Assembly: GCA_937958695.1 (NCBI GenBank)
Contig: CALGNK010000034.1
Coordinates: forward strand, 1-33,699
Source: an uncultured bacterium
GTDB taxonomy: Bacteria > DUMJ01
DNA length: 33,699 nucleotides
Reading direction: 5' to 3'
Under the pieces are notes generated by a model. It worked only from the letters and a program-made list of their open reading frames with translations, searched no databases and was not told where the DNA came from. Below, in pieces: positions 16,282-23,996 of this stretch (position 1 is its first letter; the number at the start of each line of letters is the position of its first letter). Made by a program: the position numbers and the translations under genes.

Positions 16282-17893
16282 ATTTGATTATTCCCTCTAT
16301 TCTTTCCTCTTCACTTATAGGTATTCCGTTGTCATTAATAGCTTCACAGCCACCGTTTATCATTCTCGTTTTAATCCTACCACAAGCATAAGGATTGCCT
16401 TTAAGATGTGGTGCATCCAAAAGACCAATTTTTATAGCTTTTGCAATGACATTTGGATCAATTAATGGATCGCTATCTTTAGTCCCTAAACTTTTTATCA
16501 CTGAGATAAGAAGCTTTGCCTCTTTTACTAAGTGTTCCTTCCTGGCTAAAACTTCCTCATCTGCTAGAAGGTTAGGAAACCCTAGACTAAAGTTACGTAT
16601 AACTCCTTGGGCTATCTTACAACTCTCTATAACATCATTTGGATTAGCTGCATGATCCCCTTCTGAAAATCCAACTACGTGAACAATATGTGGTGATAAT
16701 ATAAGGCCAAGCTGAATAGAGCTAGCTAACTGCCCTTTCGCTATTAGCATATCGGATGATAGGCTGGCTAGTCCAGTCCTAATCTGCCTGTATATAGTAA
16801 AGTTTTCATCTTCTAAAGAGTTAATAAGTTCTAGTATTGCTAGCATTTTCCCTAGATCTGCTTTGCCTGATGTGGATGGGGGGGTATTTAACATAAGTTG
16901 GGCTATATAATGCCTTACCCCCATAGCTTTTGCATTATACGCAGCTAAAAATGCAGAAGTAACTGTAATTACATCAGGTGCATCTCTTAATCCCCAATGG
17001 TGGGCCTCGTTAACCTCTACTGGAATACCTCTCTCTGCGTGCCAACGCATAGCCGATTGGTTTTCTTTAATAGCTTCTACTAACGTTCTATCGGAACGTT
17101 TATCTAATACACTATACCAACATAAAGGGATAGCAGCCCAAGCATTCTTTATTGTCTCTTGAAGCATCTCTGCCCATTTTATAATATCTCTAGTGCCACT
17201 ATAGCATCTAAGCAAAGGGAAATTTCCCGTTCTTGAAACAGAATATATTCTCTCTAGATCTTCTTTACTTCTAATAGGAACCCCACCAGCTCCTGTCAAT
17301 TCATCTTTCATCTCTTCTGGTCTAAAGAAACTTTCTTGAGCATTTTGATCAGGACCTATAGAGATTACATCTAAAACCTTTGCTTCTGCTATTTCCCTTA
17401 CTCCTTCGATAGTATCTTCAAGATTAGGTAGACCAAAATGATGCCTTAATATAGGGTAAGGACTGTTAACTCTTATTCTTTCTAGAAGAGTTTGGGGAAA
17501 AGAGAGTTTATGAATTACCCCCTCACCTTTCAGATAAGCTACTACTTCTATAGGGGACTCTCCACCAGTGAATATAGCATCAAATATTTTAAATTCTTCT
17601 GCTACTTTAGCTACTGAAGGCGTGGTTCCAAGAATAAATTTAACAGAAAGATTTCTATTCTTAATATCCTCTTTTAATCTAGAAAATATATTCTTAGCCA
17701 CCTCAGGTGTAAGTCTAAAACTTACCCCAACAATGTCTGGCTTGTATTCCTCTATTTTTAAAAACAATTCATCTACACTGAGAGAAGTTCCTAAGAATAT
17801 AGTTTCATATCCTAATCTTTCTGCTATATTCAAGAAATTGAAAATCCCTGCATTATGAATACAGGGCTCTAAGGAACAAGCAACTATCCTCAT
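16253..17893 (-). CDS. Cobalamin-dependent mutase-like protein (B12 domain fused to glutamate-mutase E-like barrel)
   Basis: The protein has 546 residues. Residues 1-125 look like a B12-binding Rossmann domain: CIHNAG at 11-16 (DxHxxG with Cys replacing Asp but the cobalt-ligand histidine and glycine kept), GVSFRL at 56-61 (SxL region) and FTGGESP at 108-114 (GG motif). Residues about 150-546 resemble glutamate mutase (methylaspartate mutase) subunit E. Parallels are FPLLRCYSGTRD (225-236), VTSAFLAAYNAKAMGVRHYI (311-330), GFSEGDHAANPNDVIES (408-424) and the end region DAPHLKGNPYACGR. In classic glutamate mutases the two parts are separate subunits. The residues around the substrate-binding glutamate are not obviously kept, so the substrate may not be glutamate. 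It lies 4 bases after the dehydrogenase gene. Confidence 0.78.
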   Translation of the reverse strand: MRIVACSLEPCIHNAGIFNFLNIAERLGYETIFLGTSLSVDELFLKIEEYKPDIVGVSFRLTPEVAKNIFSRLKEDIKNRNLSVKFILGTTPSVAKVAEEFKIFDAIFTGGESPIEVVAYLKGEGVIHKLSFPQTLLERIRVNSPYPILRHHFGLPNLEDTIEGVREIAEAKVLDVISIGPDQNAQESFFRPEEMKDELTGAGGVPIRSKEDLERIYSVSRTGNFPLLRCYSGTRDIIKWAEMLQETIKNAWAAIPLCWYSVLDKRSDRTLVEAIKENQSAMRWHAERGIPVEVNEAHHWGLRDAPDVITVTSAFLAAYNAKAMGVRHYIAQLMLNTPPSTSGKADLGKMLAILELINSLEDENFTIYRQIRTGLASLSSDMLIAKGQLASSIQLGLILSPHIVHVVGFSEGDHAANPNDVIESCKIAQGVIRNFSLGFPNLLADEEVLARKEHLVKEAKLLISVIKSLGTKDSDPLIDPNVIAKAIKIGLLDAPHLKGNPYACGRIKTRMINGGCEAINDNGIPISEEERIEGIIKYAKVYSSLQ

Positions 17894-17897
17894 ATTA

Positions 17898-18992
17898 TCA
17901 CTCCCCTTCCATAACTAGCCTGATAATCTCTTTTACCGAAAGACCTGCTAGGCCTAACTTATCTACCGTTCTCCCTTTCTCCCAGTAATTACAGTTATGC
18001 ATTATATTAGCTAGATGAATGATAGATTTAATCGTTGGAGTAGGGACTCCAAGCAAATCTCCCAGAGAGGCTATAGGGACAAGGCTCATAGGAACATCTT
18101 CTTCTATATATCTTGTATCAAGAGTAGGAGGAGCCATAATACCTTTATACCCATCATTATTTTGTATAGCTTCATATAGCGTTTTACCTACAGCATCATA
18201 CGCTATATAAAGCCATTCTCTAGCGGTAAGACTTCTTATTCCAAGGGCAGAAGCAACTGCAACCCTTTCCTTGTCCATTTCCTCTAAGACTAGAGCAATA
18301 GAAGGAGTTATGCCCTCCACATAATACTGGAAGTTACCCCTTGTGCTTTCGATACGGCTAGCATTTAATATGGTTAGCGCTGGATGAAAAATAGCGCCTA
18401 TATTATCTAAGCTAGTATTTAGCACATTATCACCTGGAATAAATTGGGGTAAAGCTAATTTCAATCTATTAATTATCTCTGTTGTTCTATATGCAGGGAG
18501 TGCCGCTACTGGGATCGCATTTTTTATTCTGAAAATTCTCACCTGCCCAGGATTTTCAGACCTCGATGCATAAATAAAAGTCTGAGCCTCTGCTATTAGG
18601 ATATCCTTCTTAATACCGTTCTTTTTTAGAATATTCTTTACTTCTAGTGCCCCACCCGTCCTTCCAGGATTTAGAACTATCTTTTGACCATCCTCCAAAT
18701 AAGGAGCCATTGCTTCAACAAGAGGTCTATGTGCATAAGCAGGGACAACAACCATAAGTATTTCTCTCCCTTTGATAGCTTCTTTGATATCACTTGTAAT
18801 TAGACTAAGTTTAGCAAATCCTTTAACTTCTCCCTCAACATTTATACCCCCTAGCGCTTGGATAGGCTTAATACGAGCAAAAGTCCTATTATATAGGCTT
18901 ACATCAAAACCAAGAAGAGACAAATGAGCTGCTAGAGCTTGGCCTCCGTGACCTGCTCCCAATACACAAAAAGTAGGAGTATTAAGATTCAT
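17898..18992 (-). CDS. Opine-type (octopine/nopaline) NAD(P) dehydrogenase family protein
   Basis: The protein has 364 residues, matching the family. The N-terminal Rossmann fold carries GAGHGGQA at 12-19. The C-terminal octopine-dehydrogenase domain has the catalytic histidine H203 in IFHPALTILNASR and aspartate D301 in EEDVPMSLVP, the expected dyad. Family members reductively join a 2-keto acid to an amino acid, or run the reverse; the substrates cannot be read here. The gene is first in a three-gene operon under a c-di-AMP riboswitch. AAGGGAG precedes the ATG by about 9 bases and lies just after the riboswitch. An amino-acid-derived product fits the ATP-grasp and mutase-like partners. Confidence 0.88.
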   Translation of the reverse strand: MNLNTPTFCVLGAGHGGQALAAHLSLLGFDVSLYNRTFARIKPIQALGGINVEGEVKGFAKLSLITSDIKEAIKGREILMVVVPAYAHRPLVEAMAPYLEDGQKIVLNPGRTGGALEVKNILKKNGIKKDILIAEAQTFIYASRSENPGQVRIFRIKNAIPVAALPAYRTTEIINRLKLALPQFIPGDNVLNTSLDNIGAIFHPALTILNASRIESTRGNFQYYVEGITPSIALVLEEMDKERVAVASALGIRSLTAREWLYIAYDAVGKTLYEAIQNNDGYKGIMAPPTLDTRYIEEDVPMSLVPIASLGDLLGVPTPTIKSIIHLANIMHNCNYWEKGRTVDKLGLAGLSVKEIIRLVMEGE

Positions 18993-19008
18993 AAAATCAC
19001 TCCCTTCT

Positions 19009-19122
19009 ATGCTTACGGGGTTAGCTGACGGGTTCGGGAAGAAGGGTTCCCTATCTACAAGAAGTAGAATTCACCCCACAGTTTGGGTCCCCCGTTTTCT
19101 CTCTATGAGAGAAATTCAGCAT
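19009..19122 (-). ncRNA. c-di-AMP riboswitch (ydaO/yuaA type)
   Basis: Read on the - strand, the leader contains the hallmark blocks of the ydaO aptamer in order: GCTGAA, CGGGGGACCCAAAC, GGGGTGAATT, a GGGAA/TTCCC hairpin, CCCGAACCCGTCAGCTAACC and CGTAAGC. The outer helix P1 is formed by ATGCT (19118-19122) and AGCAT (19009-19013). The element begins about 12 bases after a good promoter -10 box and ends 2 bases before the Shine-Dalgarno region of the dehydrogenase gene. No terminator lies between, so translational control is likelier. These aptamers bind cyclic di-AMP, usually turning genes off at high ligand. Identification is by motif recognition, not a covariance search. Confidence 0.9.
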
Positions 19123-19133
19123 TCCTTAATAAA

Positions 19134-19163
19134 AGTATATCAACGGGATAGAAGAATTGTCAA
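19134..19163 (-). promoter_or_regulatory. Promoter for the riboswitch operon
   Basis: On the - strand a consensus TTGACA (19158-19163) and TATACT (19134-19139) are separated by 18 bases. Transcription would start near 19127, immediately before the riboswitch. Confidence 0.85.
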
Positions 19164-19188
19164 GTTTTACCTGCCGGTCTACGTGCTG

Positions 19189-19218
19189 TTGACTTGGTAG
19201 GTGTTTATATTTTATAAT
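19189..19218 (+). promoter_or_regulatory. Promoter for the tRNA-Gln transcript
   Basis: TTGACT (19189-19194) and a perfect TATAAT (19213-19218) are separated by 18 bases, placing the start about 2-4 bases before the tRNA. It is back-to-back with the riboswitch promoter, the two -35 boxes being 25 bases apart. Confidence 0.85.
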
Positions 19219-19227
19219 AAAGACAGC

Positions 19228-19301
19228 TGGGGAATCGTCTAACGGTAGGACACCAGACTCTGGATCTGGGTGTGAGGGTTCGAATCCTTCTTCCCCAGCC
19301 A
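19228..19301 (+). tRNA. tRNA-Gln (anticodon CUG)
   Basis: The 74-base cloverleaf includes an encoded CCA at 19299-19301. The acceptor stem is TGGGGAA/TTCCCCA with the weak U1-A72 pair typical of bacterial tRNA-Gln, and the discriminator base is G. The anticodon stem is CCAGA/TCTGG around loop CTCTGGA (anticodon CTG). The T arm is GAGGGTTCGAATCCTTC. It reads CAG codons. The next gene begins 22 bases downstream with no terminator between, so the transcript is probably processed. Confidence 0.95.
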
Positions 19302-19323
19302 TTTTTATGTTAGGAGGATATTA

Positions 19324-19746
19324 TTGGTAGAGAGGGATAAACCTAGAGTATATCTATCTGTTCCGATAGTAAATTTTTACAATTCAGAGCTTACTTCTAT
19401 CTTAGGTAGAATCTTAGCTGATCTAGGATTTGATATCTCTTCTCCCTGGGTTCTCTCAGGGAAGGATGTTGGAAAGACCCCTGAGGAGATATTCTACAGA
19501 GATATAGGTGCGGTAAAAGAGTCTGATATAATACTAGCCGAAATTTCAAAGCCTAGTCATGGTGTAGGTATGGAGATTATGCAAGCGTATATAAGTAATA
19601 AAAAGATTATTCTAGTTGCTAGAGAGGAATCGAATATATCTTTTCTTGTAAGAGGAATTCCGAATGCAGTTTTAGTGAAATATAGAGATTACAGGGATTT
19701 GGAAGAGAAATTGAGAAAAACTTTAGAGGAGATGATATCAGTATGA
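19324..19746 (+). CDS. Nucleoside 2-deoxyribosyltransferase-like protein
   Basis: The protein has 140 residues, starting at a TTG with AGGAGG (19312-19317) 6 bases upstream. It resembles the nucleoside 2-deoxyribosyltransferase / DNPH1 (Rcl) family: N-terminal VYLSVPI strand (9-15), RDIGAVKESDIILAEIS (59-75) and the catalytic-loop SHGVGMEI (78-85) with candidate nucleophile E84. These enzymes transfer or hydrolyse the deoxyribose-base bond of (deoxy)nucleosides or deoxynucleotides in the cytosol. The length matches the hydrolase-like branch. Its last codon overlaps the next gene as ATGA. It probably shares the tRNA promoter; a role in nucleotide clean-up is inference. Confidence 0.82.
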   Translation: MVERDKPRVYLSVPIVNFYNSELTSILGRILADLGFDISSPWVLSGKDVGKTPEEIFYRDIGAVKESDIILAEISKPSHGVGMEIMQAYISNKKIILVAREESNISFLVRGIPNAVLVKYRDYRDLEEKLRKTLEEMISV

Positions 19747-20600
19747 AGTTTGGTGTTTATTCTCCATTTTCTCATGAGATTGTTGATCTTTTAAAAGAGG
19801 TAGGTGCAAGTAGTATTGAGTTAGCCTGCTGGCCAGGAAGCTATACAGATGTAGAAGCCATGCTTACTAATGAAAGTAGATATGAAGAGGTTATTTCTAA
19901 AATTATTTCTAAAAGCATTGAAATCTCTGCTTTAGGATTCTATTCAAACCATTTAGACCCTGATTTATCTAAGAGAGAGGCGAATAATAAATATCTATTA
20001 AAGCTTATAGACCTTGCTAACAAGATGAATGTAAAAGTAGTAAGTACATTTGCTGGTAGAATCCCAGATAAAGACATTCCTGAGAATATACCTATTTTTA
20101 AAGAGGTCTTTACACCTATAGTGAAGTATGCAGAGGATAAAGGAGTAAAGATAGCTATAGAAAACTGTCCAATGATGCATGGTTTTCCTTTTAGAGGAAT
20201 TAATATTGCATATACCCCTAGGGCTTGGGAATTAATGTTTGACGCAATCCCTTCTCCTAACCTTGGACTTGAGTTCGATCCAAGTCATCTGTATTGGCAA
20301 CAGATAGATTATATAGATGCTATATACAAGTTTGGTGATAAGATATTCCATGTTCATGCCAAAGATACTGAAATCCTATATGATAAACTTGCTGAAGTAG
20401 GTATCTATAGTACTGGCTGGTGGCGTTATAGAATTCCAGGTTGGGGAGAGATAGATTGGTTAAAAGTAGTATCTGCCCTTATGGATGTAGGATACGAAGG
20501 AGCTATAGATATAGAGCATGAGGACCCTGTCTTTTCTGGCCCAAGGGCTAAAGAAGGAATAATATTAGGATTAAGACATCTTGCTCAATATATAATTTAG
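19743..20600 (+). CDS. Sugar phosphate isomerase/epimerase-like TIM-barrel protein
   Basis: The protein has 285 residues and belongs to the xylose isomerase-like TIM barrel (AP endonuclease 2) superfamily. Expected divalent-metal ligands are visible: E140 in IAIENCPM, D179 and H182 in EFDPSHL, H203/H205 in FHVHAKD, and E258 near the end in DIEHEDP. WRYRIPGWGEIDW (227-239) is a common feature of the sugar isomerase/epimerase branch. Substrates in this family are too varied to assign. The start is fixed by a 4-base ATGA overlap with the deoxyribosyltransferase-like gene, so the two are cotranslated. The gene converges on ribF with 2 bases between stops, and no terminator stands out. Confidence 0.85.
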   Translation: MKFGVYSPFSHEIVDLLKEVGASSIELACWPGSYTDVEAMLTNESRYEEVISKIISKSIEISALGFYSNHLDPDLSKREANNKYLLKLIDLANKMNVKVVSTFAGRIPDKDIPENIPIFKEVFTPIVKYAEDKGVKIAIENCPMMHGFPFRGINIAYTPRAWELMFDAIPSPNLGLEFDPSHLYWQQIDYIDAIYKFGDKIFHVHAKDTEILYDKLAEVGIYSTGWWRYRIPGWGEIDWLKVVSALMDVGYEGAIDIEHEDPVFSGPRAKEGIILGLRHLAQYII

Positions 20601-20602
20601 GT

Positions 20603-21526
20603 TTAATGTATAATCTTTTTTATGATATTTCTTGCAGACTCTACATCTAAGTTTATCTGGTTTACTAGTTCTTCTAGCGAATTAAACTTTATCTCTTGTC
20701 TTATATAAGCTACTAGTTCTACCTTTATTAATTTATCGTAGATATCTCTATTAAAGTCTAAAAAGTGGGTCTCTACAGTTACCTCTTTTTCTCCTTTTAT
20801 AGATGGGGCAAATCCTATATTGGTGACACCTATAAATCTTTCGTTATCTATCGTTCCTATAGTAGCATATACCCCTAATTTAGGGATAATTATCCTATTA
20901 GATATTGCTATATTTGCCGTTGGAAAGCCGATCTCTTTTCCTAACCCTTTCCCTTTTATTACTCTGCCTTTTATATAAAAATATCTTCCTAACATCTCAT
21001 TGGCGTGAATTATATCGCCTTTCTTTAAAGAGAGTCTAATTCTTGAGCTACTTATAGGAGCCCCCTCGTATTCTACTGGTGGTACTATAGAAACCTTGAA
21101 ATTGTATTTGCTAGAAATTTCCTGCAAGAACTTTATATTTCCTCTTCTTCCTTTCCCAAATTGGAAGTTATATCCTATTACAATTTCTCTCATGTTAAGT
21201 CTATCTTTTAGTTCTTTTATAAAGCCTTCAGCAGACTTTTCTGCGAATCTATCGTTAAAGTTGATAAGGACATTATATGTGTGAGGAAATTGATCAATTA
21301 GCTCTAATCTGTCATTTAAATCTACTAAAAGTTCTATTTTTTCTTTTTTTATTATCTCAAGAGGATGAGGGTCAAATGTCACTACAATTCCAGGAAGACC
21401 TAAAGTAAAAGATCTTTCTATTAGAAGAGATAAAATAGACTGATGTCCCCTATGGACTCCGTCAAAAACTCCTACTGTAACTATAGTTGGTTCATTTATA
21501 TATGCTTTATCCCAGTCTACTAACAT
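20603..21526 (-). CDS. ribF: Bifunctional riboflavin kinase/FAD synthetase RibF
   Basis: The protein has 307 residues, the usual bacterial length. The N-terminal adenylyltransferase domain (1-180) has the HxGH nucleotide site GVFDGVHRGHQ (19-29), FDPHP and SSSRIR. The C-terminal flavokinase domain (185-300) has GKGLGKEIGFPTANI (FPTAN ATP/Mg site) and GVTNIG. It converts riboflavin to FMN and FAD in the cytoplasm. The ATG lies 20 bases inside the end of truB, as in many rbfA-truB-ribF operons. It is the last gene of the translation-factor operon. Confidence 0.96.
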   Translation of the reverse strand: MLVDWDKAYINEPTIVTVGVFDGVHRGHQSILSLLIERSFTLGLPGIVVTFDPHPLEIIKKEKIELLVDLNDRLELIDQFPHTYNVLINFNDRFAEKSAEGFIKELKDRLNMREIVIGYNFQFGKGRRGNIKFLQEISSKYNFKVSIVPPVEYEGAPISSSRIRLSLKKGDIIHANEMLGRYFYIKGRVIKGKGLGKEIGFPTANIAISNRIIIPKLGVYATIGTIDNERFIGVTNIGFAPSIKGEKEVTVETHFLDFNRDIYDKLIKVELVAYIRQEIKFNSLEELVNQINLDVESARNIIKKIIH

Positions 21527-22400
21527 CTAATCTCTCAATAGCTATTGGAGATAATGTATCTTGAGAAACTCTTCCAACTCCTATACAATTTCCTTCATAC
21601 CAGACAGATACAAATTCCTTTTTCAAAAATGGAGGTTTAAATAAGGGAACCGATTTCCCTTTTATAAAATCGTCCTTCTGTTTCTTTATTGTAAGCTCTA
21701 TCTTTCTCATCTCTTTTAGTAAAGACCAAGGCATAAAGTAATCTATGATAGAACTCCCTCTTTCTAATATCTCAGTTAGAGGATAGGCTTTAGTTAAGTC
21801 TACACTTCCTACCCTAGTTCTTATAAGAGAAGCCATATAGCCCCCTACTCCTAATTTCTCTCCAATATCATTGCAGAGGGTTCTTATATAGGTTCCCTTT
21901 TGACAGACAACGTCTAAGATTACCCTAGGGTATTCCCCTTCTTTGATATCAAGTATATTAATACTTTCTACTATTACTCTTCTAGGCTCTCTAGGAACCT
22001 CTATACCTTTTCTAGCAAGATCATAAAGTCTTTTACCCTTGTAGTGCAGTGTAGAATACATAGGTGGAACTTGTAAGATTTCTCCTTTAAAGGAATTTAC
22101 AACATCTTCCAATCCGGCAATGGATACCTCGTCTGATATTTTAGTTGGTGTTCCTGCCGAATCTTGAGTATCTGTAGCTATACCTAGCACTAATTCTACC
22201 CTGTAAGCCTTCTTGAGTGATAAAAAATAGTCGAACAGCTTTGTAGCTGAACCCAATGCTACCTGTAATAGTCCAGATGCTATAGGATCAAGAACTCCTA
22301 AGTGTCCTATATGTCTTACTTTAAACTTACGCTTTATAAGTTCAACAACCTTATAAGACGTAATAAGAGGGGGTTTTATAACATTGATTATTCCGTTCAA
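21507..22400 (-). CDS. truB: tRNA pseudouridine-55 synthase TruB
   Basis: The protein has 297 residues and makes pseudouridine 55 in the T arm of tRNAs. The N-terminal GIINVIKPPLITSYKVV and HIGHLGVLDPIASGLL with catalytic aspartate D38 are diagnostic, followed by KAYRVELVLGIATDTQD and CQKGTYIRTLCNDIG. A short PUA-like end (about 235-297) is present. The start codon is TTG, overlapping the nrnA stop as TTGA, with AGGAGG 6 bases upstream. Confidence 0.96.
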   Translation of the reverse strand: MNGIINVIKPPLITSYKVVELIKRKFKVRHIGHLGVLDPIASGLLQVALGSATKLFDYFLSLKKAYRVELVLGIATDTQDSAGTPTKISDEVSIAGLEDVVNSFKGEILQVPPMYSTLHYKGKRLYDLARKGIEVPREPRRVIVESINILDIKEGEYPRVILDVVCQKGTYIRTLCNDIGEKLGVGGYMASLIRTRVGSVDLTKAYPLTEILERGSSIIDYFMPWSLLKEMRKIELTIKKQKDDFIKGKSVPLFKPPFLKKEFVSVWYEGNCIGVGRVSQDTLSPIAIERLDVSRLG

Positions 22401-23362
22401 TGTCTTCCTCCTAAGAGTATCTTAATCTTGTTTACCGTGTCTAAGATTGCAGATGTTTCTTTATCTAAGAGATCAAATGCTGAAGCTCCTCTATGCCCTC
22501 CTCCTCCTAATGTCCTTGCTACAGAACCTACATCTCTAGTTTTACTCCTAAGACTTACTCTATACTTATCTTTATGCTCTTTAAATAAGATTACCGTATC
22601 AGCCTCTTCAATTCTTAATAATAAGTCTAGTAGAGGAGATGTATTATTTTGGAAATTATCACTTTCCATAATCTCTAAAGGAATTATACACCAAGCTATC
22701 TTAGAATCTCTATCTATTTTTACGTTTTTTGCTATTTCTATATAAAGTTCCATAGTATCGTAAGGGATAGAATAAAAGAGTTTATATGCCATCTCACCTG
22801 GAGATACACCATATCTTATCATCTCTAATGCAGTCTTAAATGTCTGTTCATTGGTATTGCCGTACATAAATCCTCCGGTATCAGAGAGTAATCCATAATA
22901 AAGCGAAGAGACAATATATCTATCCAATGGAAAACTTTTGAGTAGATTAAATACCACCTCACTTGTGCTTGAAGCATTAGGATCAACTAGATTTATGTCA
23001 GCAAATAGAGAATTATCAGGGTGATGATCTATATTAACCATAGGAGATGATATAAATCTTGATGCAAGTCCAACTCTTTCAATATTACTAGAATCTAATA
23101 TAAAAGTTACTTCTACTTCTGGTTTCTTTTCAAGTGTAGTTTTTATGAGATCCACATTTGGTAGATGCTGAAACTGCTTTGGTATCCTATCTGCTATATA
23201 TGCAGATACGGTTTTACCTAATTTAACAAGGAGGGTCAGAAGGCCAAGGACTGAACCAATAGCATCCCCATCTGGATATATGTGGGAAACTATTAAAAAT
23301 CTATCTTTCTCCTGTATAAGTCTATTTATCTTGGTATACTCTACTATGTATTCAGCCTTCAT
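22397..23362 (-). CDS. nrnA: DHH-family oligoribonuclease/pAp phosphatase NrnA
   Basis: The protein has 321 residues. The DHH phosphoesterase domain carries H27 and D31/D33 in SHIYPDGDAIGS, the aspartate of FILDSSN, and the DHH triplet in NIDHHPDN (near 113). The DHHA1 nucleic-acid domain ends with GGGGHRGASAF. The family degrades nano-RNAs (2-5 nt) and dephosphorylates pAp; some relatives also hydrolyse c-di-AMP or pApA. That is notable because a c-di-AMP riboswitch lies about 4 kb away, but no direct link is shown. The start overlaps rbfA by 11 bases. Confidence 0.93.
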   Translation of the reverse strand: MKAEYIVEYTKINRLIQEKDRFLIVSHIYPDGDAIGSVLGLLTLLVKLGKTVSAYIADRIPKQFQHLPNVDLIKTTLEKKPEVEVTFILDSSNIERVGLASRFISSPMVNIDHHPDNSLFADINLVDPNASSTSEVVFNLLKSFPLDRYIVSSLYYGLLSDTGGFMYGNTNEQTFKTALEMIRYGVSPGEMAYKLFYSIPYDTMELYIEIAKNVKIDRDSKIAWCIIPLEIMESDNFQNNTSPLLDLLLRIEEADTVILFKEHKDKYRVSLRSKTRDVGSVARTLGGGGHRGASAFDLLDKETSAILDTVNKIKILLGGRH

Positions 23363-23696
23363 TTACAATCTTTCCTATATAGTTAGCTAGTTTTACTCCT
23401 CTTTCTATAGAGTCATCTAGGACAAAAGATATTTCTGGTATCCTTCTTATTTCAAGTTTATGGGCTAATTCTGTCCTTATAAATCCAGTAGCATTCTTTA
23501 TGGCAAGAAAAGCCATTTTTTTCTCTTCCTCATCTCCTAAGATGCTTATATATATCTTGGCATATCTCATATCCTTCGACATCGTTACATCTGTAACTGT
23601 GACAAATTTTATTCTGGGGTCTTTCATCTTAAAGATGATTTCACTTACTATTTCCTTTATAAGGACACTTAGCCTTTCGATCCTAGAGGGTTTCAT
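23352..23696 (-). CDS. rbfA: Ribosome-binding factor A
   Basis: The protein has 114 residues from the ATG at 23696, chosen because GTGAGG (- strand, 23706-23711) is 9 bases upstream; upstream ATGs at 23705 and 23726 are badly placed. RbfA helps mature the 16S rRNA 5' end in the 30S subunit. The single KH-like domain is visible: RIERLSVLIKEIVSEII, KDPRIKFVTVTDVTMSKDM, and RRIPEISFVLDDSIERG. Length is typical. It lies between DUF503 and nrnA in the usual order. Confidence 0.94.
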   Translation of the reverse strand: MKPSRIERLSVLIKEIVSEIIFKMKDPRIKFVTVTDVTMSKDMRYAKIYISILGDEEEKKMAFLAIKNATGFIRTELAHKLEIRRIPEISFVLDDSIERGVKLANYIGKIVNEG

Positions 23697-23712
23697 CTTT
23701 ATCATCCTCACT

Positions 23713-23994
23713 TTAGAACATTTCAATAGAATAGTTTACTAGTTCCAAATCCCTTTCTCTAGAGATATATCTTATTATCTCAGAGAATGTAGTATCAATC
23801 TCACGCTGTCTTTCGTCTATGCAGGCAATACCAATCAATGCCCTTTGCCATTTATCCTTATAATCTAGCTCTATCACAGAGGCATTAAAATTATTCCGAA
23901 GCCTTTTTATAAGGCCCTGAAGATATCTTCTTTTATCCTTAAGGCTTAATGCATTTGGTATATATAATTCTACCTCACAAACTCCTATTACCAT
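23713..23994 (-). CDS. DUF503 family protein (YlxP-like)
   Basis: The protein has 93 residues. MVIGVCEVELYIPNALSLKD with KDKRRYLQGLIKRLRNNFN is the DUF503 signature, and the length matches. The family is found between infB and rbfA in many Gram-positive and thermophilic bacteria, and its biochemical role is unclear (a ribosome-related job is suspected from context). The ATG is 2 bases after the infB stop, with no separate Shine-Dalgarno visible, so coupling is likely. Confidence 0.92.
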   Translation of the reverse strand: MVIGVCEVELYIPNALSLKDKRRYLQGLIKRLRNNFNASVIELDYKDKWQRALIGIACIDERQREIDTTFSEIIRYISRERDLELVNYSIEMF

Positions 23995-23996
23995 AG

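Noticed and set aside
19009-19200. 63-codon + strand reading frame
   Set aside because: It lies wholly over the c-di-AMP riboswitch and its promoter on the other strand and resembles no protein.
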